From the NCBI RefSeq assembly GCF_007097365.1, contig NZ_VJZR01000002.1, positions 205,464-269,463 of the forward strand: a stretch of 64,000 nt of DNA, written 5' to 3'. The notes beneath the pieces were generated by a model. The model saw only the letters and a program-made list of their open reading frames with translations. It had not been told where the DNA came from and ran no database searches. Source of the stretch: Flavobacterium franklandianum (GTDB taxonomy: Bacteria > Bacteroidota > Bacteroidia > Flavobacteriales > Flavobacteriaceae). The position numbers were made by a program, and so were the translations under genes. How positions within the stretch are numbered: position 1 is the first letter of the stretch; each line of letters begins with the position of its first letter. Positions 36,397-45,058 of the stretch are shown here, one piece after another.

Positions 36397-37439
36397 TGGT
36401 TGATTATTTAATAATAGGTTCAGGATTAGCAGGCATTTCGTTTTCCGAAATGGCTCTGTTAAACCATAAGTCTATTTTGGTAATGGATAATAATTCCCAG
36501 AATTCATCAAAAATTGCAGGCGGTTTGTATAATCCTGTAATTTTAAAACGATTTAGCGAAGTAGGTCACGCCAAAGAGCATTTGTTAATTATGAATGAAT
36601 TCTTTGCAAATTTAGAAAGAAAGCTTGATTGTAAAGTAGATTATAAATTACCTATTTTAAGAAAATTTTTTTCTATAGAAGAGCAAAATAACTGGTTCTC
36701 CGCTTCCGATAAATTGAATTTGGCTCCTTTTTTGTCAACGAATTTGATTTCTAGAAAGTATTCGGCAATAGATTCACCTTTTGGATATGGCGAAGTTTTA
36801 CAAACCGGTTATGTTGACACGGCATTTTTGTTGAGGAAATACAAAGACTATCTTATAACGAATAAATTGTTTGTGGAAGAATCATTTGATTATGCTCTTT
36901 TACAAGAAGAAATCAATGGTATTCGATATAAAGATTTTCAAGCGAGACACATCATTTTTGCCGAAGGTTTCGGGATGCATGCCAATCCTTATTTTAATAA
37001 TTTGCCATTGGATGGAACAAAAGGAGAGCTTTTTGTCATCAAAGCGCCAGCATTAGATTTAGATGTTATTATGAATACTAGTGTGTTTATTTTGCCTTTG
37101 GGTAATGATTTATTCAAAGTAGGGGCAACTTATAACTGGAAAGATAAAACCGACATTCCAACCGAAGAAGGAAAAGCCGAATTAATCGAAAAGATAAAAG
37201 AAATAATCAAATGCGATTTTGAAATTATAGACCATTTAGCTGGAGTTAGACCAACAGTAAAAGACAGAAAACCATTGGTTGGAACTTACTCAAACAACAA
37301 TTCGATACATATTCTCAATGGTTTGGGAACACGTGGTGTAATGCTTGGCCCAGCTATGGCAAAAGCGTTGTTCGAAAATATCGAATACCAAAAGCCACTC
37401 GATAGAACAATTGACATTCGGAGGTTTAATAAAAAATAG
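36396..37439 (+). CDS. FAD-dependent oxidoreductase (DAO/DadA-like)
   Basis: The 347-residue protein starts with a dinucleotide-binding motif (YLIIGSGLAGISF). The DAO-family C-terminal segment contains LAGVRPTVKDRKPLVG and INDLxGxG-like HILNGLGTRGVMLGPAMAKAL. Such enzymes oxidise amines or amino acids, including glycine and D-amino acids. The substrate cannot be named. It is a single gene between gldN and a convergent DUF983 gene. A heptad repeat array abuts its start codon. Confidence 0.85.
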   Translation: MVDYLIIGSGLAGISFSEMALLNHKSILVMDNNSQNSSKIAGGLYNPVILKRFSEVGHAKEHLLIMNEFFANLERKLDCKVDYKLPILRKFFSIEEQNNWFSASDKLNLAPFLSTNLISRKYSAIDSPFGYGEVLQTGYVDTAFLLRKYKDYLITNKLFVEESFDYALLQEEINGIRYKDFQARHIIFAEGFGMHANPYFNNLPLDGTKGELFVIKAPALDLDVIMNTSVFILPLGNDLFKVGATYNWKDKTDIPTEEGKAELIEKIKEIIKCDFEIIDHLAGVRPTVKDRKPLVGTYSNNNSIHILNGLGTRGVMLGPAMAKALFENIEYQKPLDRTIDIRRFNKK

Positions 37440-37444
37440 ACGAT

Positions 37445-37831
37445 TTATTTTTTATATTTCTTATCAAAAGACACAAACATATTGATGTAAATGTTCCTTG
37501 ACCATCTCAAAACAAAAGGGAATAAAATAATATTCGATATCAGAATTGCTATAAAAGTTGTTTTTAAACTTGAATGAATAAAGAAATATGTAATCACAAA
37601 AACGGCTATACTTAGTCCTACATTTAGTCCATAACTCACATACATTGCTCCATAAAAAAAAGAAGGCTCAATTTGATATTTAAGCCCACAATGGCTACAA
37701 TTTTCATTCATTTTTAGAATTTTAGAAAAATGTAACGGATTTTTGTCCAAATACATACTCTCATTCTGACATCTTGGACAACTTCCTGTTAAAATACTAT
37801 TTAGTTTGGATCCTTTTTTTAACATTTGCAA
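37445..37831 (-). CDS. DUF983 family membrane protein
   Basis: The 128-residue protein has two CxxC pairs (GSCPRCQNE and ENCSHCGLKY), which probably bind zinc or keep the cytoplasmic head folded. Two membrane helices follow (about residues 65-90 and 95-120). This matches the DUF983 family, whose function is unknown and whose members often lie near cytochrome oxidase or envelope genes. The start may be the first or third Met (MQMLKKGSK). It is convergent with the FAD oxidoreductase, with only 5 bases between. Confidence 0.85.
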   Translation of the reverse strand: MQMLKKGSKLNSILTGSCPRCQNESMYLDKNPLHFSKILKMNENCSHCGLKYQIEPSFFYGAMYVSYGLNVGLSIAVFVITYFFIHSSLKTTFIAILISNIILFPFVLRWSRNIYINMFVSFDKKYKK

Positions 37832-37889
37832 AAATTTTTAGCGAAGGTACGATTTTGTACTTCCCATAATGTAACATTATTAATAAAAC

Positions 37890-39815
37890 ATGCTTAACAT
37901 ACACAATTTGTCCGTTTCTTTTGGAGGAACTTATTTATTTGAAGAAGTAACCTTTCGATTGGGTGCTGGAGACCGAGTAGGTCTTGTCGGGAAAAACGGT
38001 GCTGGAAAATCTACGATGCTTAAAATCTTGGCCAAAGATTTTGCTCCAGATTCTGGAGTAATTTCTCAAGAAAAAGAGGTTCGAATGGGTTTTTTACGTC
38101 AAGATATTGATTTTGAGCAAGGAAGAACCGTACTCGAAGAGGCTTATGAAGCTTTCATAGATATTAAAATTGTAGAAAAAAAATTAGAACAAATCAATCA
38201 TCAATTGGTTACTCGAACTGATTACGAAAGTGAAGAATACAGTCAAATTATTGAAGATTTGTCTGATTACACCCATCGTTTTGAATTGTTGGGCGGTTAT
38301 AATTATATTGGAGATACCGAGAAAATCCTTCTTGGATTGGGTTTCAAAAGAGAAGTTTTCAACGATCAAACCGATACTTTTTCGGGAGGATGGAGAATGC
38401 GTATCGAATTGGCCAAATTATTATTGCAAGCCAATGATGTTTTACTGCTGGATGAGCCTACGAATCACTTGGATATTGAAAGTATCATTTGGTTAGAAGG
38501 TTTTTTGCGTAATTATCCTGGAGTTGTGGTGATTGTTTCGCACGATAAAATGTTTTTGGATAATGTAACCAATAGAACCATCGAAATTTCTCTCGGAAAA
38601 GCGTATGATTTCAACAAACCGTATTCAGAATATCTGGAACTGAGAGGCGAAATCCGTGAAAAACAATTGGCTACACAAAAAAACCAAGCCAAAAAAATTG
38701 AAGAAACCGAAAAATTAATTGAAAAATTCCGTGCCAAAGCTTCCAAGGCATCAATGGCTCAGTCACTCATCAAGAAATTAGACAAAGTCGAACGCATCGA
38801 AGTGGATGAAGACGACAATTCGGTTATGAATATTTCATTTCCACTTTCAAAAGAACCAGGAAAAGTAGTTATTGAAGCAGAAGATGTGACTAAAAAATAT
38901 GGTGACAAAACCATTTTGAAAGACATTTCTCTTTTGGTCGAGCGAGGTAGCAAGATTGCTTTTGTTGGACAAAACGGTCAAGGAAAATCGACTTTTATGA
39001 AAGCTATTGTCAACGAATTTGAATATCAAGGTAGTATCAAATTGGGGCATAATGTGCAATTGGGTTATTTTGCTCAAAACCAGGCTGAATATTTGGATGG
39101 CGAAATCACTTTACTACGAACAATGGAAGATGCTGCAACAGATACCAATCGTTCGAAAGTTCGCGATATGTTGGGCTCCTTCTTGTTTCGTGGAGATGAT
39201 GTCGAAAAGAAAGTAAAAGTACTTTCTGGAGGTGAAAGGAATCGTTTGGCACTTTGTAAATTGCTGTTGCAACCCATCAATGTTTTGGTAATGGATGAGC
39301 CAACGAATCACTTGGACATTAAATCTAAGAATGTTTTGAAAGCGGCTTTGCAAAAATATGAAGGAACCTTGCTTTTAGTTTCGCACGACAGGGATTTTCT
39401 TCAAGGAATGTCGAACATTGTTTATGAATTCAAAGACCAAAAAATAAAAGAATATTTAGGCGATATTAATTATTTCTTAGAACAACGCAACCTTGAAAAT
39501 ATGCGTGAAGTAGAGAAAAAAGACATCGATAAATTATCTCCTCAATCTCAATCTCAAAAGACCAGTAGCAAAGCTTCTTACGAAGACCAGAAAAAAGGAA
39601 AAGCGTTGCAGAATCGTTTGAGTAAAATCGAAAGTCAAATCAAACAATTGGAAAAAGACCTTTTGCACGACGACAAAATGTTGGCTTCTAATTATGATAA
39701 AAACATTGAAGATGCAGCTTTTTTTATGGCTTACAACAAGAAAAAAGCCGATTTAGATCAACTGCTTTTAGACTGGGAAATTGTTCAAGAAGAAATTGAG
39801 AAAGCAGGTTTATAA
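37890..39815 (+). CDS. ABC-F family ATPase (ribosome-associated)
   Basis: The 641-residue protein has two ABC ATPase domains and no membrane helices. Domain 1 has GKNGAGKST, FSGGWRMRIELAKLL and LLLDEPTNHLD. Domain 2 has GQNGQGKST, LSGGERNRLALCKLL and VMDEPTNHLD. A linker of about 60 charged residues separates them, and a C-terminal coiled coil (about 570-641) follows. This is the Uup-like layout of the ABC-F group, which acts on ribosomes or DNA in the cytoplasm. Its stop overlaps the convergent App1-type gene by six bases. Confidence 0.93.
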   Translation: MLNIHNLSVSFGGTYLFEEVTFRLGAGDRVGLVGKNGAGKSTMLKILAKDFAPDSGVISQEKEVRMGFLRQDIDFEQGRTVLEEAYEAFIDIKIVEKKLEQINHQLVTRTDYESEEYSQIIEDLSDYTHRFELLGGYNYIGDTEKILLGLGFKREVFNDQTDTFSGGWRMRIELAKLLLQANDVLLLDEPTNHLDIESIIWLEGFLRNYPGVVVIVSHDKMFLDNVTNRTIEISLGKAYDFNKPYSEYLELRGEIREKQLATQKNQAKKIEETEKLIEKFRAKASKASMAQSLIKKLDKVERIEVDEDDNSVMNISFPLSKEPGKVVIEAEDVTKKYGDKTILKDISLLVERGSKIAFVGQNGQGKSTFMKAIVNEFEYQGSIKLGHNVQLGYFAQNQAEYLDGEITLLRTMEDAATDTNRSKVRDMLGSFLFRGDDVEKKVKVLSGGERNRLALCKLLLQPINVLVMDEPTNHLDIKSKNVLKAALQKYEGTLLLVSHDRDFLQGMSNIVYEFKDQKIKEYLGDINYFLEQRNLENMREVEKKDIDKLSPQSQSQKTSSKASYEDQKKGKALQNRLSKIESQIKQLEKDLLHDDKMLASNYDKNIEDAAFFMAYNKKKADLDQLLLDWEIVQEEIEKAGL

Positions 39816-40778
39816 AATCAGTCCAATCGTTTTTGAATGTTGAATTGCTTCGCTACTATGGGTGAAATAACAGGTCGAAACGTTCAGACTTTCTAGGTTT
39901 TTCATAACAATTGAGACCTTTTCTTTTTCATTTGCTCGTGTTTTTCGGATGTAAACCGCTATCACATTTACTGGGAATATTTTACAAATGGCTTCATATA
40001 AAAAAGGATCATTTTGAGAATCATCACCTAATAAAACATATTTTAGATTGGGATAAAATTCTAGAATATGTTTTATCTTTTCGAATTTGTGATTGTGGTT
40101 CCCTCTTCCTGACCAAAAAAAATCGGTTAGGCTAGTTTTAATGTCTTTTAGCAATAAAACTGCTTTTGGTAATTTATGGATTTCGGTAAATTTCACAATA
40201 AAACGATACAAATTCCATTCACTGCTAGAAACATAAAAAAAAGCATTTTGTTCCTCATTAGTTGTTCTTCCTGAACTGCTCAAAGCTTGATAATGAGCGA
40301 CAACATCTTCAAATACTTTTCGAGAATTTACGTTTCGAAACAACAAAATGTAGAGTTTTCGCAAAGGATTCATCGTATAGGAAACTAAAAAAGTATCGTC
40401 TATATCCGAAATAATTCCCAAATTTTCTTTTTTGGGACGAATGTAACTTTCTTTGACTGCTATAGTTTTCTGGTCGTGAATGATACTTACCTCATAGTCA
40501 ATCCAGCCGTGGCCTACATTTGGATCTACCGGAATGCAAAATTTAAAATGGCCATCAATTAGTGTTTTGGTGTGAATTGTGGTGTTATTGTGTTTCAAAT
40601 ACACATCGGCATTTGAGTGTGTTTTTAACCTGAACAACCGGATAATTGATGTTGCATTTTTGAATTTTTTCTTCTCAAAAGCATAATCCTTAATCTTAGT
40701 GGGTTTGAAAACGTGTCCCATCACAATTAACTCCTCCTCATTGGCATATCCGCGGTATAATTTTAGAATAGGCTCCAT
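39810..40778 (-). CDS. App1-like DUF2183 phosphatase-domain protein
   Basis: The 322-residue protein has the DxDxT-type catalytic motif of the HAD-like DUF2183/App1 family (GIISDIDDTFLVSY, near residue 145). The later YVLLGDDSQNDPFLY segment is also typical. Yeast App1 is a phosphatidate phosphatase, and bacterial members are poorly known. There is no clear membrane helix. It overlaps the 3' end of the ABC-F gene on the other strand and is divergent from a lipid-kinase-type gene, so both could act on lipid phosphates. Confidence 0.85.
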   Translation of the reverse strand: MEPILKLYRGYANEEELIVMGHVFKPTKIKDYAFEKKKFKNATSIIRLFRLKTHSNADVYLKHNNTTIHTKTLIDGHFKFCIPVDPNVGHGWIDYEVSIIHDQKTIAVKESYIRPKKENLGIISDIDDTFLVSYTMNPLRKLYILLFRNVNSRKVFEDVVAHYQALSSSGRTTNEEQNAFFYVSSSEWNLYRFIVKFTEIHKLPKAVLLLKDIKTSLTDFFWSGRGNHNHKFEKIKHILEFYPNLKYVLLGDDSQNDPFLYEAICKIFPVNVIAVYIRKTRANEKEKVSIVMKNLESLNVSTCYFTHSSEAIQHSKTIGLIL

Positions 40779-40842
40779 TTATTGTCGTAATTTTGTAGTG
40801 TGTTAAAATTAGTCGTTTTTAACCAATAAAAGGATTAAAACT

Positions 40843-41712
40843 TTGAAAAAGAATATATTATTGGTTGCAAATCCAGTTTCTGGAGCTGTTGATAAATCTG
40901 TTTTTATTGATGCTGTTGCCACTTATGCAACAAAAGAAAACCTGAATATTATTCTTTATAAAACTACTGGACAGGATGATGTTTCAAAAATTAGAGCGCT
41001 TTATAAAATCAATAAACCCAAAAGAATTATCATTATTGGAGGAGACGGAACCATAAAGATGGTGGCTGACGCAACAGAGGATAAGGATGTTATTCTTGGT
41101 ATTTTACCTGCAGGTTCGTCCAATGGTTTGGCGGTTAATTTAGATTTAATGAGAACTCTTGAGGATAATCTAGATATTGCTTTTCATAATCGGTATATTG
41201 AAATGGATACAATAGTAATCAATGGCGAAAAATGTTTTCACTTGAGTGATTTGGGGTTGAATGCGGAATTGGTTAAAAACTACGAAAAAAGCAAAATCCA
41301 CGGCAAATGGGGTTACTTTTTGCAATCCATTAATACATTATTGGATATTGAAGTTCCGTTTAAAGTTACCATTATTGCAAACAATCAAATAATTGAATCT
41401 GAAGCGAGAATGGTTGTTGTTGCCAATTCTAAGAAATATGGGACAGGAATTGTCATCAATCCAGGCGGTATTATGAATGATGGCATGTTCGAATTGGTGA
41501 TTTTGAAAAATCTAGATTTATATATTTTCGGTGAATTTATTATGGGAAATACACCTTTGAATCCTGATGATTTCGAAATTATTTCAACAGATGAAGCAAT
41601 CATAAAAACTAATTTTCCAGTAAATTTTCAGATGGATGGCGAATATTGTGGCTTTGAATCGGTACTGAAAATCAGCATTTCACCCAACAAAATTAAAGTA
41701 GCAATTCCTTGA
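40843..41712 (+). CDS. Diacylglycerol kinase (DAGK) catalytic domain lipid kinase
   Basis: The 289-residue protein has the nucleotide-binding pattern of the DAGK/sphingosine kinase family, with LLVANPVSGAVDKS at the start, IIIGGDGTIKMVADA (GGDGT motif) and LPAGSSNGLAVNL. It probably phosphorylates a lipid head group. The start is TTG at 40843; no ATG lies nearby in frame, and the N-terminus MKKNILLVANP matches the family. It is divergent from the App1-like gene with a gap of 64 bases. Confidence 0.9.
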   Translation: MKKNILLVANPVSGAVDKSVFIDAVATYATKENLNIILYKTTGQDDVSKIRALYKINKPKRIIIIGGDGTIKMVADATEDKDVILGILPAGSSNGLAVNLDLMRTLEDNLDIAFHNRYIEMDTIVINGEKCFHLSDLGLNAELVKNYEKSKIHGKWGYFLQSINTLLDIEVPFKVTIIANNQIIESEARMVVVANSKKYGTGIVINPGGIMNDGMFELVILKNLDLYIFGEFIMGNTPLNPDDFEIISTDEAIIKTNFPVNFQMDGEYCGFESVLKISISPNKIKVAIP

Positions 41713-41723
41713 TTTGTCCTTAA

Positions 41724-42890
41724 TTATTTAAAGGGATTTCGCTCTTTCCATTCCACATCTGGTTCTAGATAGCAATAGACTTTTTCGAAAGCTAAGTCGG
41801 CAATTGGATTGCTATGTTTTGCAAAACTATACATTTTCAGAGGCTTAGCGCCAATAGAACTTTTTATTTCTAAAGCTGTTCGGGCAAAAATAATTTCTTT
41901 AAAACCTTTGTTGATAGAATAAGCAACCATGTCATAAAGCATATTCAAATACAGCATTTTTTCACGTTGAATACTGTCATCATAACCTAAAAAGTAAGTG
42001 TCCATTACCTCTCCATTTTTGATGATTGTATTGAAGCCAATTAATTTATTATCAAGAAAATAGCCGTAAAAAAGGAACTTGTCTTTGAGTATTTCTTTAA
42101 AAATTCTGAAATGGTTTTTAGCTAAGAAAAAGGTGTTGAAATGTGCATTTTTAGCAACGTGAAAATACAAATCATAGATAGTGTCTTCGTGCTTTATAAT
42201 ATCTTCCAGATGCATTTTTCGTTTTTCTACACCATCGGCTTTTTTTCGAGCACGTTTGTATTGGTCTCGGTATTTTTTTGACAAAGCATCGATATAATCT
42301 TGTTCTGATTTCCAGTGATTTGGAATGTCAAAACACATATTGGGTTGAGCCGAAAATTGAAAATAATCTTTGAATCCAGCTTGATGAAACGATTTTAACT
42401 CTTCTTCTTGAAAGTCTTTATAAGTGGTTATGTGAACTTTTAATCCTCTCTTTTTGAAAATGGTTTGTAGCTTTTCCGATGCCGTTTTTAAGGAAAGTAG
42501 AATTTCAACTTTTTCAATTGTATCAGAAAACGAAAACGCATTTTCGCCTGTGAGCATATTGTTGCCAATAATCAGTATGTGAGAACAAAATCTTTTTAAA
42601 ATTGTATTTCGAATGGCATTTTTTACGCATTGATCCCGCTCTCCGAAAGATTCTAATTTGTTCAAATCTAAAAATTGTGAAAGTGAAATGCCAACCAATT
42701 TGTCTTTGTCAAACAATCCGATAAAGTGGCAAAACATATTGGATGGAGCTGATTTTTCTAAAACCTCTAAGTATTTTTTGCTCATAAAGATGTTCTCAGT
42801 AGCAAAATCATTCCAATTAGCTGGAAGTTCTGTAACCGATGAATATATTTTTATGGATAGTGGTGTTTTCAAATAAAAAAAATCGCTCAC
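41724..42890 (-). CDS. GNAT/FemAB-like acyltransferase family protein
   Basis: The 388-residue protein shows a C-terminal GNAT-like fold (about 190-370), with YIDALSKKYRDQYKRARKK and FYGYFLDNKLIGFNTIIKNGEVM. YLGYDDSIQREKMLYLNMLYDMV resembles the BioF2-like acetyltransferase or peptidoglycan FemAB-type group. It may transfer an acyl or aminoacyl group to an envelope component. It is cytoplasmic, with no signal peptide. Convergent with the lipid-kinase gene, its stop lies 11 bases away. Confidence 0.75.
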   Translation of the reverse strand: MSDFFYLKTPLSIKIYSSVTELPANWNDFATENIFMSKKYLEVLEKSAPSNMFCHFIGLFDKDKLVGISLSQFLDLNKLESFGERDQCVKNAIRNTILKRFCSHILIIGNNMLTGENAFSFSDTIEKVEILLSLKTASEKLQTIFKKRGLKVHITTYKDFQEEELKSFHQAGFKDYFQFSAQPNMCFDIPNHWKSEQDYIDALSKKYRDQYKRARKKADGVEKRKMHLEDIIKHEDTIYDLYFHVAKNAHFNTFFLAKNHFRIFKEILKDKFLFYGYFLDNKLIGFNTIIKNGEVMDTYFLGYDDSIQREKMLYLNMLYDMVAYSINKGFKEIIFARTALEIKSSIGAKPLKMYSFAKHSNPIADLAFEKVYCYLEPDVEWKERNPFK

Positions 42891-42926
42891 AAATGTAGAG
42901 GGATTGTATTGTAATTAAATGTTAAA

Positions 42927-43415
42927 TTATTTCCAGCCACAAATTACGGATCCCATAATTGTCAAAATGACAATCCAATATCCAGCTTGTATAGCCATAT
43001 ATTTCCATGATTTTTGTTCAAATAAACCATTTATGCAAATAATTGGTAAAGCTAGGAAAATGCCTGTAATACAACCGTGAAGTGCGCCGTGTTTGAAAGT
43101 TCGAAAAGCATCGCCATAATCCGCCATAAAAGCTAAATAGGAGGGTTTGGCAGTTTCTGCTAATGCAGGTCCACCTATCATTCCTATAGCTCCCATTTGA
43201 TGGATAACTATTGCGGGCATTAAAAAAGCTATCATAAATGAATAAACAAATGAGAGGCCGAAAATTTTTAACATATTCCCTTTCTCACTCTGTTCTTGGG
43301 TGAAACCCGCTTCTTTCATCCAAATTGTTCCAAAAACTTTTGGATTGTACCATACAAATCCTACTACAAATGAGGAAAAAGCTGCAGTTAAAATTGCTAA
43401 GAAGTTAAATTCCAT
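42927..43415 (-). CDS. DUF1761 family membrane protein
   Basis: The 162-residue protein has four predicted helices. The N-terminal family signature is FSSFVVGFVWYNPKVFGTIW, and the C-terminal helix contains YWIVILTIMGSVICGW. DUF1761 proteins are small integral membrane proteins of unknown function. It is a single gene on the minus strand between the GNAT-like gene and the second LRR gene. Confidence 0.88.
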   Translation of the reverse strand: MEFNFLAILTAAFSSFVVGFVWYNPKVFGTIWMKEAGFTQEQSEKGNMLKIFGLSFVYSFMIAFLMPAIVIHQMGAIGMIGGPALAETAKPSYLAFMADYGDAFRTFKHGALHGCITGIFLALPIICINGLFEQKSWKYMAIQAGYWIVILTIMGSVICGWK

Positions 43416-43559
43416 ATTATTATGTTTATGGTTAGAATTTCAAATATACTATTTTTTTGTTTTAGTAAAGAATCATTTTTTTTTAAATAGAAATTATTAT
43501 GAATAAATATTTATAAGAATAAATTTATAATTTATATTAATTATGTGTATTTCATCGTT

Positions 43560-43567
43560 TATTTTTG
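43560..43567 (+). promoter_or_regulatory. Bacteroidota -7 box (TATTTTTG) for the second LRR gene
   Basis: TATTTTTG matches TAnnTTTG and lies 56 nt before the ATG at 43624. The longer frame starting at 43597 is a TTG and lacks a signal peptide start, so it is less likely. Confidence 0.5.
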
Positions 43568-43623
43568 CTTGTTATCTATTTACTGTCTAATTTAGCTTGC
43601 ACATTAATCAAATAAAGGACGTC

Positions 43624-44406
43624 ATGAGATATACATATACATTATTCTTACTATTAATGTTTTCGTTGATACTGAAAGCAGAGGTGTCAATTGCTGAAAA
43701 GAATGCGTTAACTCAATTGTATAATGCAACAAATGGAGCAAATTGGACTTCGAAATGGGATTTAAAAGCGCCAGTTTCATCGTGGTATGGTGTAAAAGTT
43801 CAGGAGGATAAAGTTGTTTCAATACAGTTGCAAAATAATAATTTAGTTGGAACTCTTCCTAATTCCATTGGAGATTTGAAATCTTTGGAATTTCTAAATT
43901 TATCTTTTAATAGAATATCAGGATCAATTCCAGCTTCCATAGGAGGATTAAGTTCTTTAAAAACATTGTCAATGTTTATGAATTCTCTTTCTGGAAATCT
44001 GCCTTCCGAAATTGGGAAATTAAGTAATTTAGAGATCTTGTCCTTATATAATAATGATATCGATGGTCAAATTCCTTCCTCAATTTATGAATTGAAAAAC
44101 CTGAAAGTGTTGTATTTAAATAGTAATAAACTTTCAGGAACATTAAATCCTTCTATTTCAAATATGGTTAGCCTTCAGCAGTTAAGTTTATTTGACAATA
44201 GAATGAATGGACTGGTTCCATTTGATATTGCAAAGTTGAATAATTTAAAAGAAATGAATATTTCGTACAATCAGTTTAGCGGATTTGTATCTAAAGACTT
44301 AGCCAAATTAGATGTTTTAAATATGACTATGATAAATGATAAAGGAGTAGCTCAAGCCTTAAAAGTTTCATTAAATAAAAATACAGCCATTGTTTCAGAA
44401 GAATAG
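43624..44406 (+). CDS. Secreted plant-type leucine-rich-repeat protein
   Basis: The 260-residue protein begins with a signal peptide (MRYTYTLFLLLMFSLILKA). An N-terminal LRR cap follows, with the plant-like motif KNALTQLYNATNGANWTSKW. About seven LRR units have the pattern LxxLxLxxNxLxGxIPxxI (for example LEFLNLSFNRISGSIPASI). The repeat class differs from the shorter LRR protein at 0.5 kb. It is probably exported or surface-exposed and binds proteins. No type IX sorting domain is apparent. A terminator follows. Confidence 0.85.
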   Translation: MRYTYTLFLLLMFSLILKAEVSIAEKNALTQLYNATNGANWTSKWDLKAPVSSWYGVKVQEDKVVSIQLQNNNLVGTLPNSIGDLKSLEFLNLSFNRISGSIPASIGGLSSLKTLSMFMNSLSGNLPSEIGKLSNLEILSLYNNDIDGQIPSSIYELKNLKVLYLNSNKLSGTLNPSISNMVSLQQLSLFDNRMNGLVPFDIAKLNNLKEMNISYNQFSGFVSKDLAKLDVLNMTMINDKGVAQALKVSLNKNTAIVSEE

Positions 44407-44432
44407 TTTTTTTTATAATGTTAATAATTTTC

Positions 44433-44459
44433 AAACCGTAAAGTACTTCTTTACGGTTT
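44433..44459 (+). terminator. Intrinsic terminator after the second LRR gene
   Basis: A perfect 11-bp stem (AAACCGTAAAG / CTTTACGGTTT) with a 5-base loop is followed by T runs. Confidence 0.88.
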
Positions 44460-44570
44460 TTTTTATTTCTTATAACAAGTGTATGCTTAAAAAAACTGCA
44501 ACTCTTTTTTAGTATAAGTACTTTCAAGTCAGTGAAATACATTAAATATGATTTTTTTTTTATTAATCCC

Positions 44571-44600
44571 TTGTATTTATTAAAATTCATCGTATCTTTG
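44571..44600 (+). promoter_or_regulatory. tRNA-fMet promoter (-33 TTG, -7 TATCTTTG)
   Basis: TTG at 44571-44573, a 19-base spacer, and TATCTTTG at 44593-44600 make a full Bacteroidota promoter. It ends 12 bases before the tRNA. Confidence 0.75.
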
Positions 44601-44612
44601 CACCCGAAACAA

Positions 44613-44685
44613 CGCGGGATAGAGCAGTAGGCAGCTCGTCGGGCTCATAACCCGAAGGTCACAGGTTCGAGTCCTGTTCCCGCTA
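44613..44685 (+). tRNA. tRNA-fMet (initiator, anticodon CAT)
   Basis: The cloverleaf has the acceptor 5' strand CGCGGGA, an anticodon arm TCGGG-CTCATAA-CCCGA and a T arm ACAGG-TTCGAGT-CCTGT. Three consecutive G-C pairs at the base of the anticodon stem and an unpaired first acceptor base (C1 against U72) mark it as the initiator. CCA is not encoded (CTA follows the discriminator A), so it must be added after transcription. It has its own promoter and terminator. Confidence 0.95.
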
Positions 44686-44703
44686 CTAAGAAAAAGTGAG
44701 TAA

Positions 44704-44737
44704 AAAAACGGTTTAGATCAATCTAAACCGTTTTTTT
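44704..44737 (+). terminator. Intrinsic terminator after tRNA-fMet
   Basis: A 13-bp stem (AAACGGTTTAGAT / ATCTAAACCGTTT) with a very short loop is followed by nine T. In the 373-bp gap before transketolase (44686-45058) this and the -7 box at 44811 are all that was recognised. Confidence 0.88.
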
Positions 44738-44810
44738 TTATGTCCAATTTAAATAAGTGTCTATCTGTAATATTTATGTATTTTATACTTTTTATAATGG
44801 TTAATTTGCT

Positions 44811-44818
44811 TACTTTTG
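44811..44818 (+). promoter_or_regulatory. Bacteroidota -7 box (TACTTTTG), possible transketolase promoter
   Basis: TACTTTTG matches TAnnTTTG and lies about 240 nt before the transketolase ATG. A leader of that length would be long and AT-rich. No clear -33 partner was seen. Confidence 0.4.
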
Positions 44819-45058
44819 CACCGTTTAAAAAATGTAGTATTTCTATCAGAAAGATTTGAATTATAATAAATTAGACTTGATAAATCTCTTTCCAATAAAT
44901 TGGTTTTTGTTTTTCAAATAGTTAGAAATATTTATAATAAATTATATTCAAAGAATGAATAATAGAAATAATTTAAAATATTCTAATTGATATATCTATT
45001 TTTTTTGAACAATTACATACAAAAATTGAGACTAAAAACGATAAATTTCACAAACAAC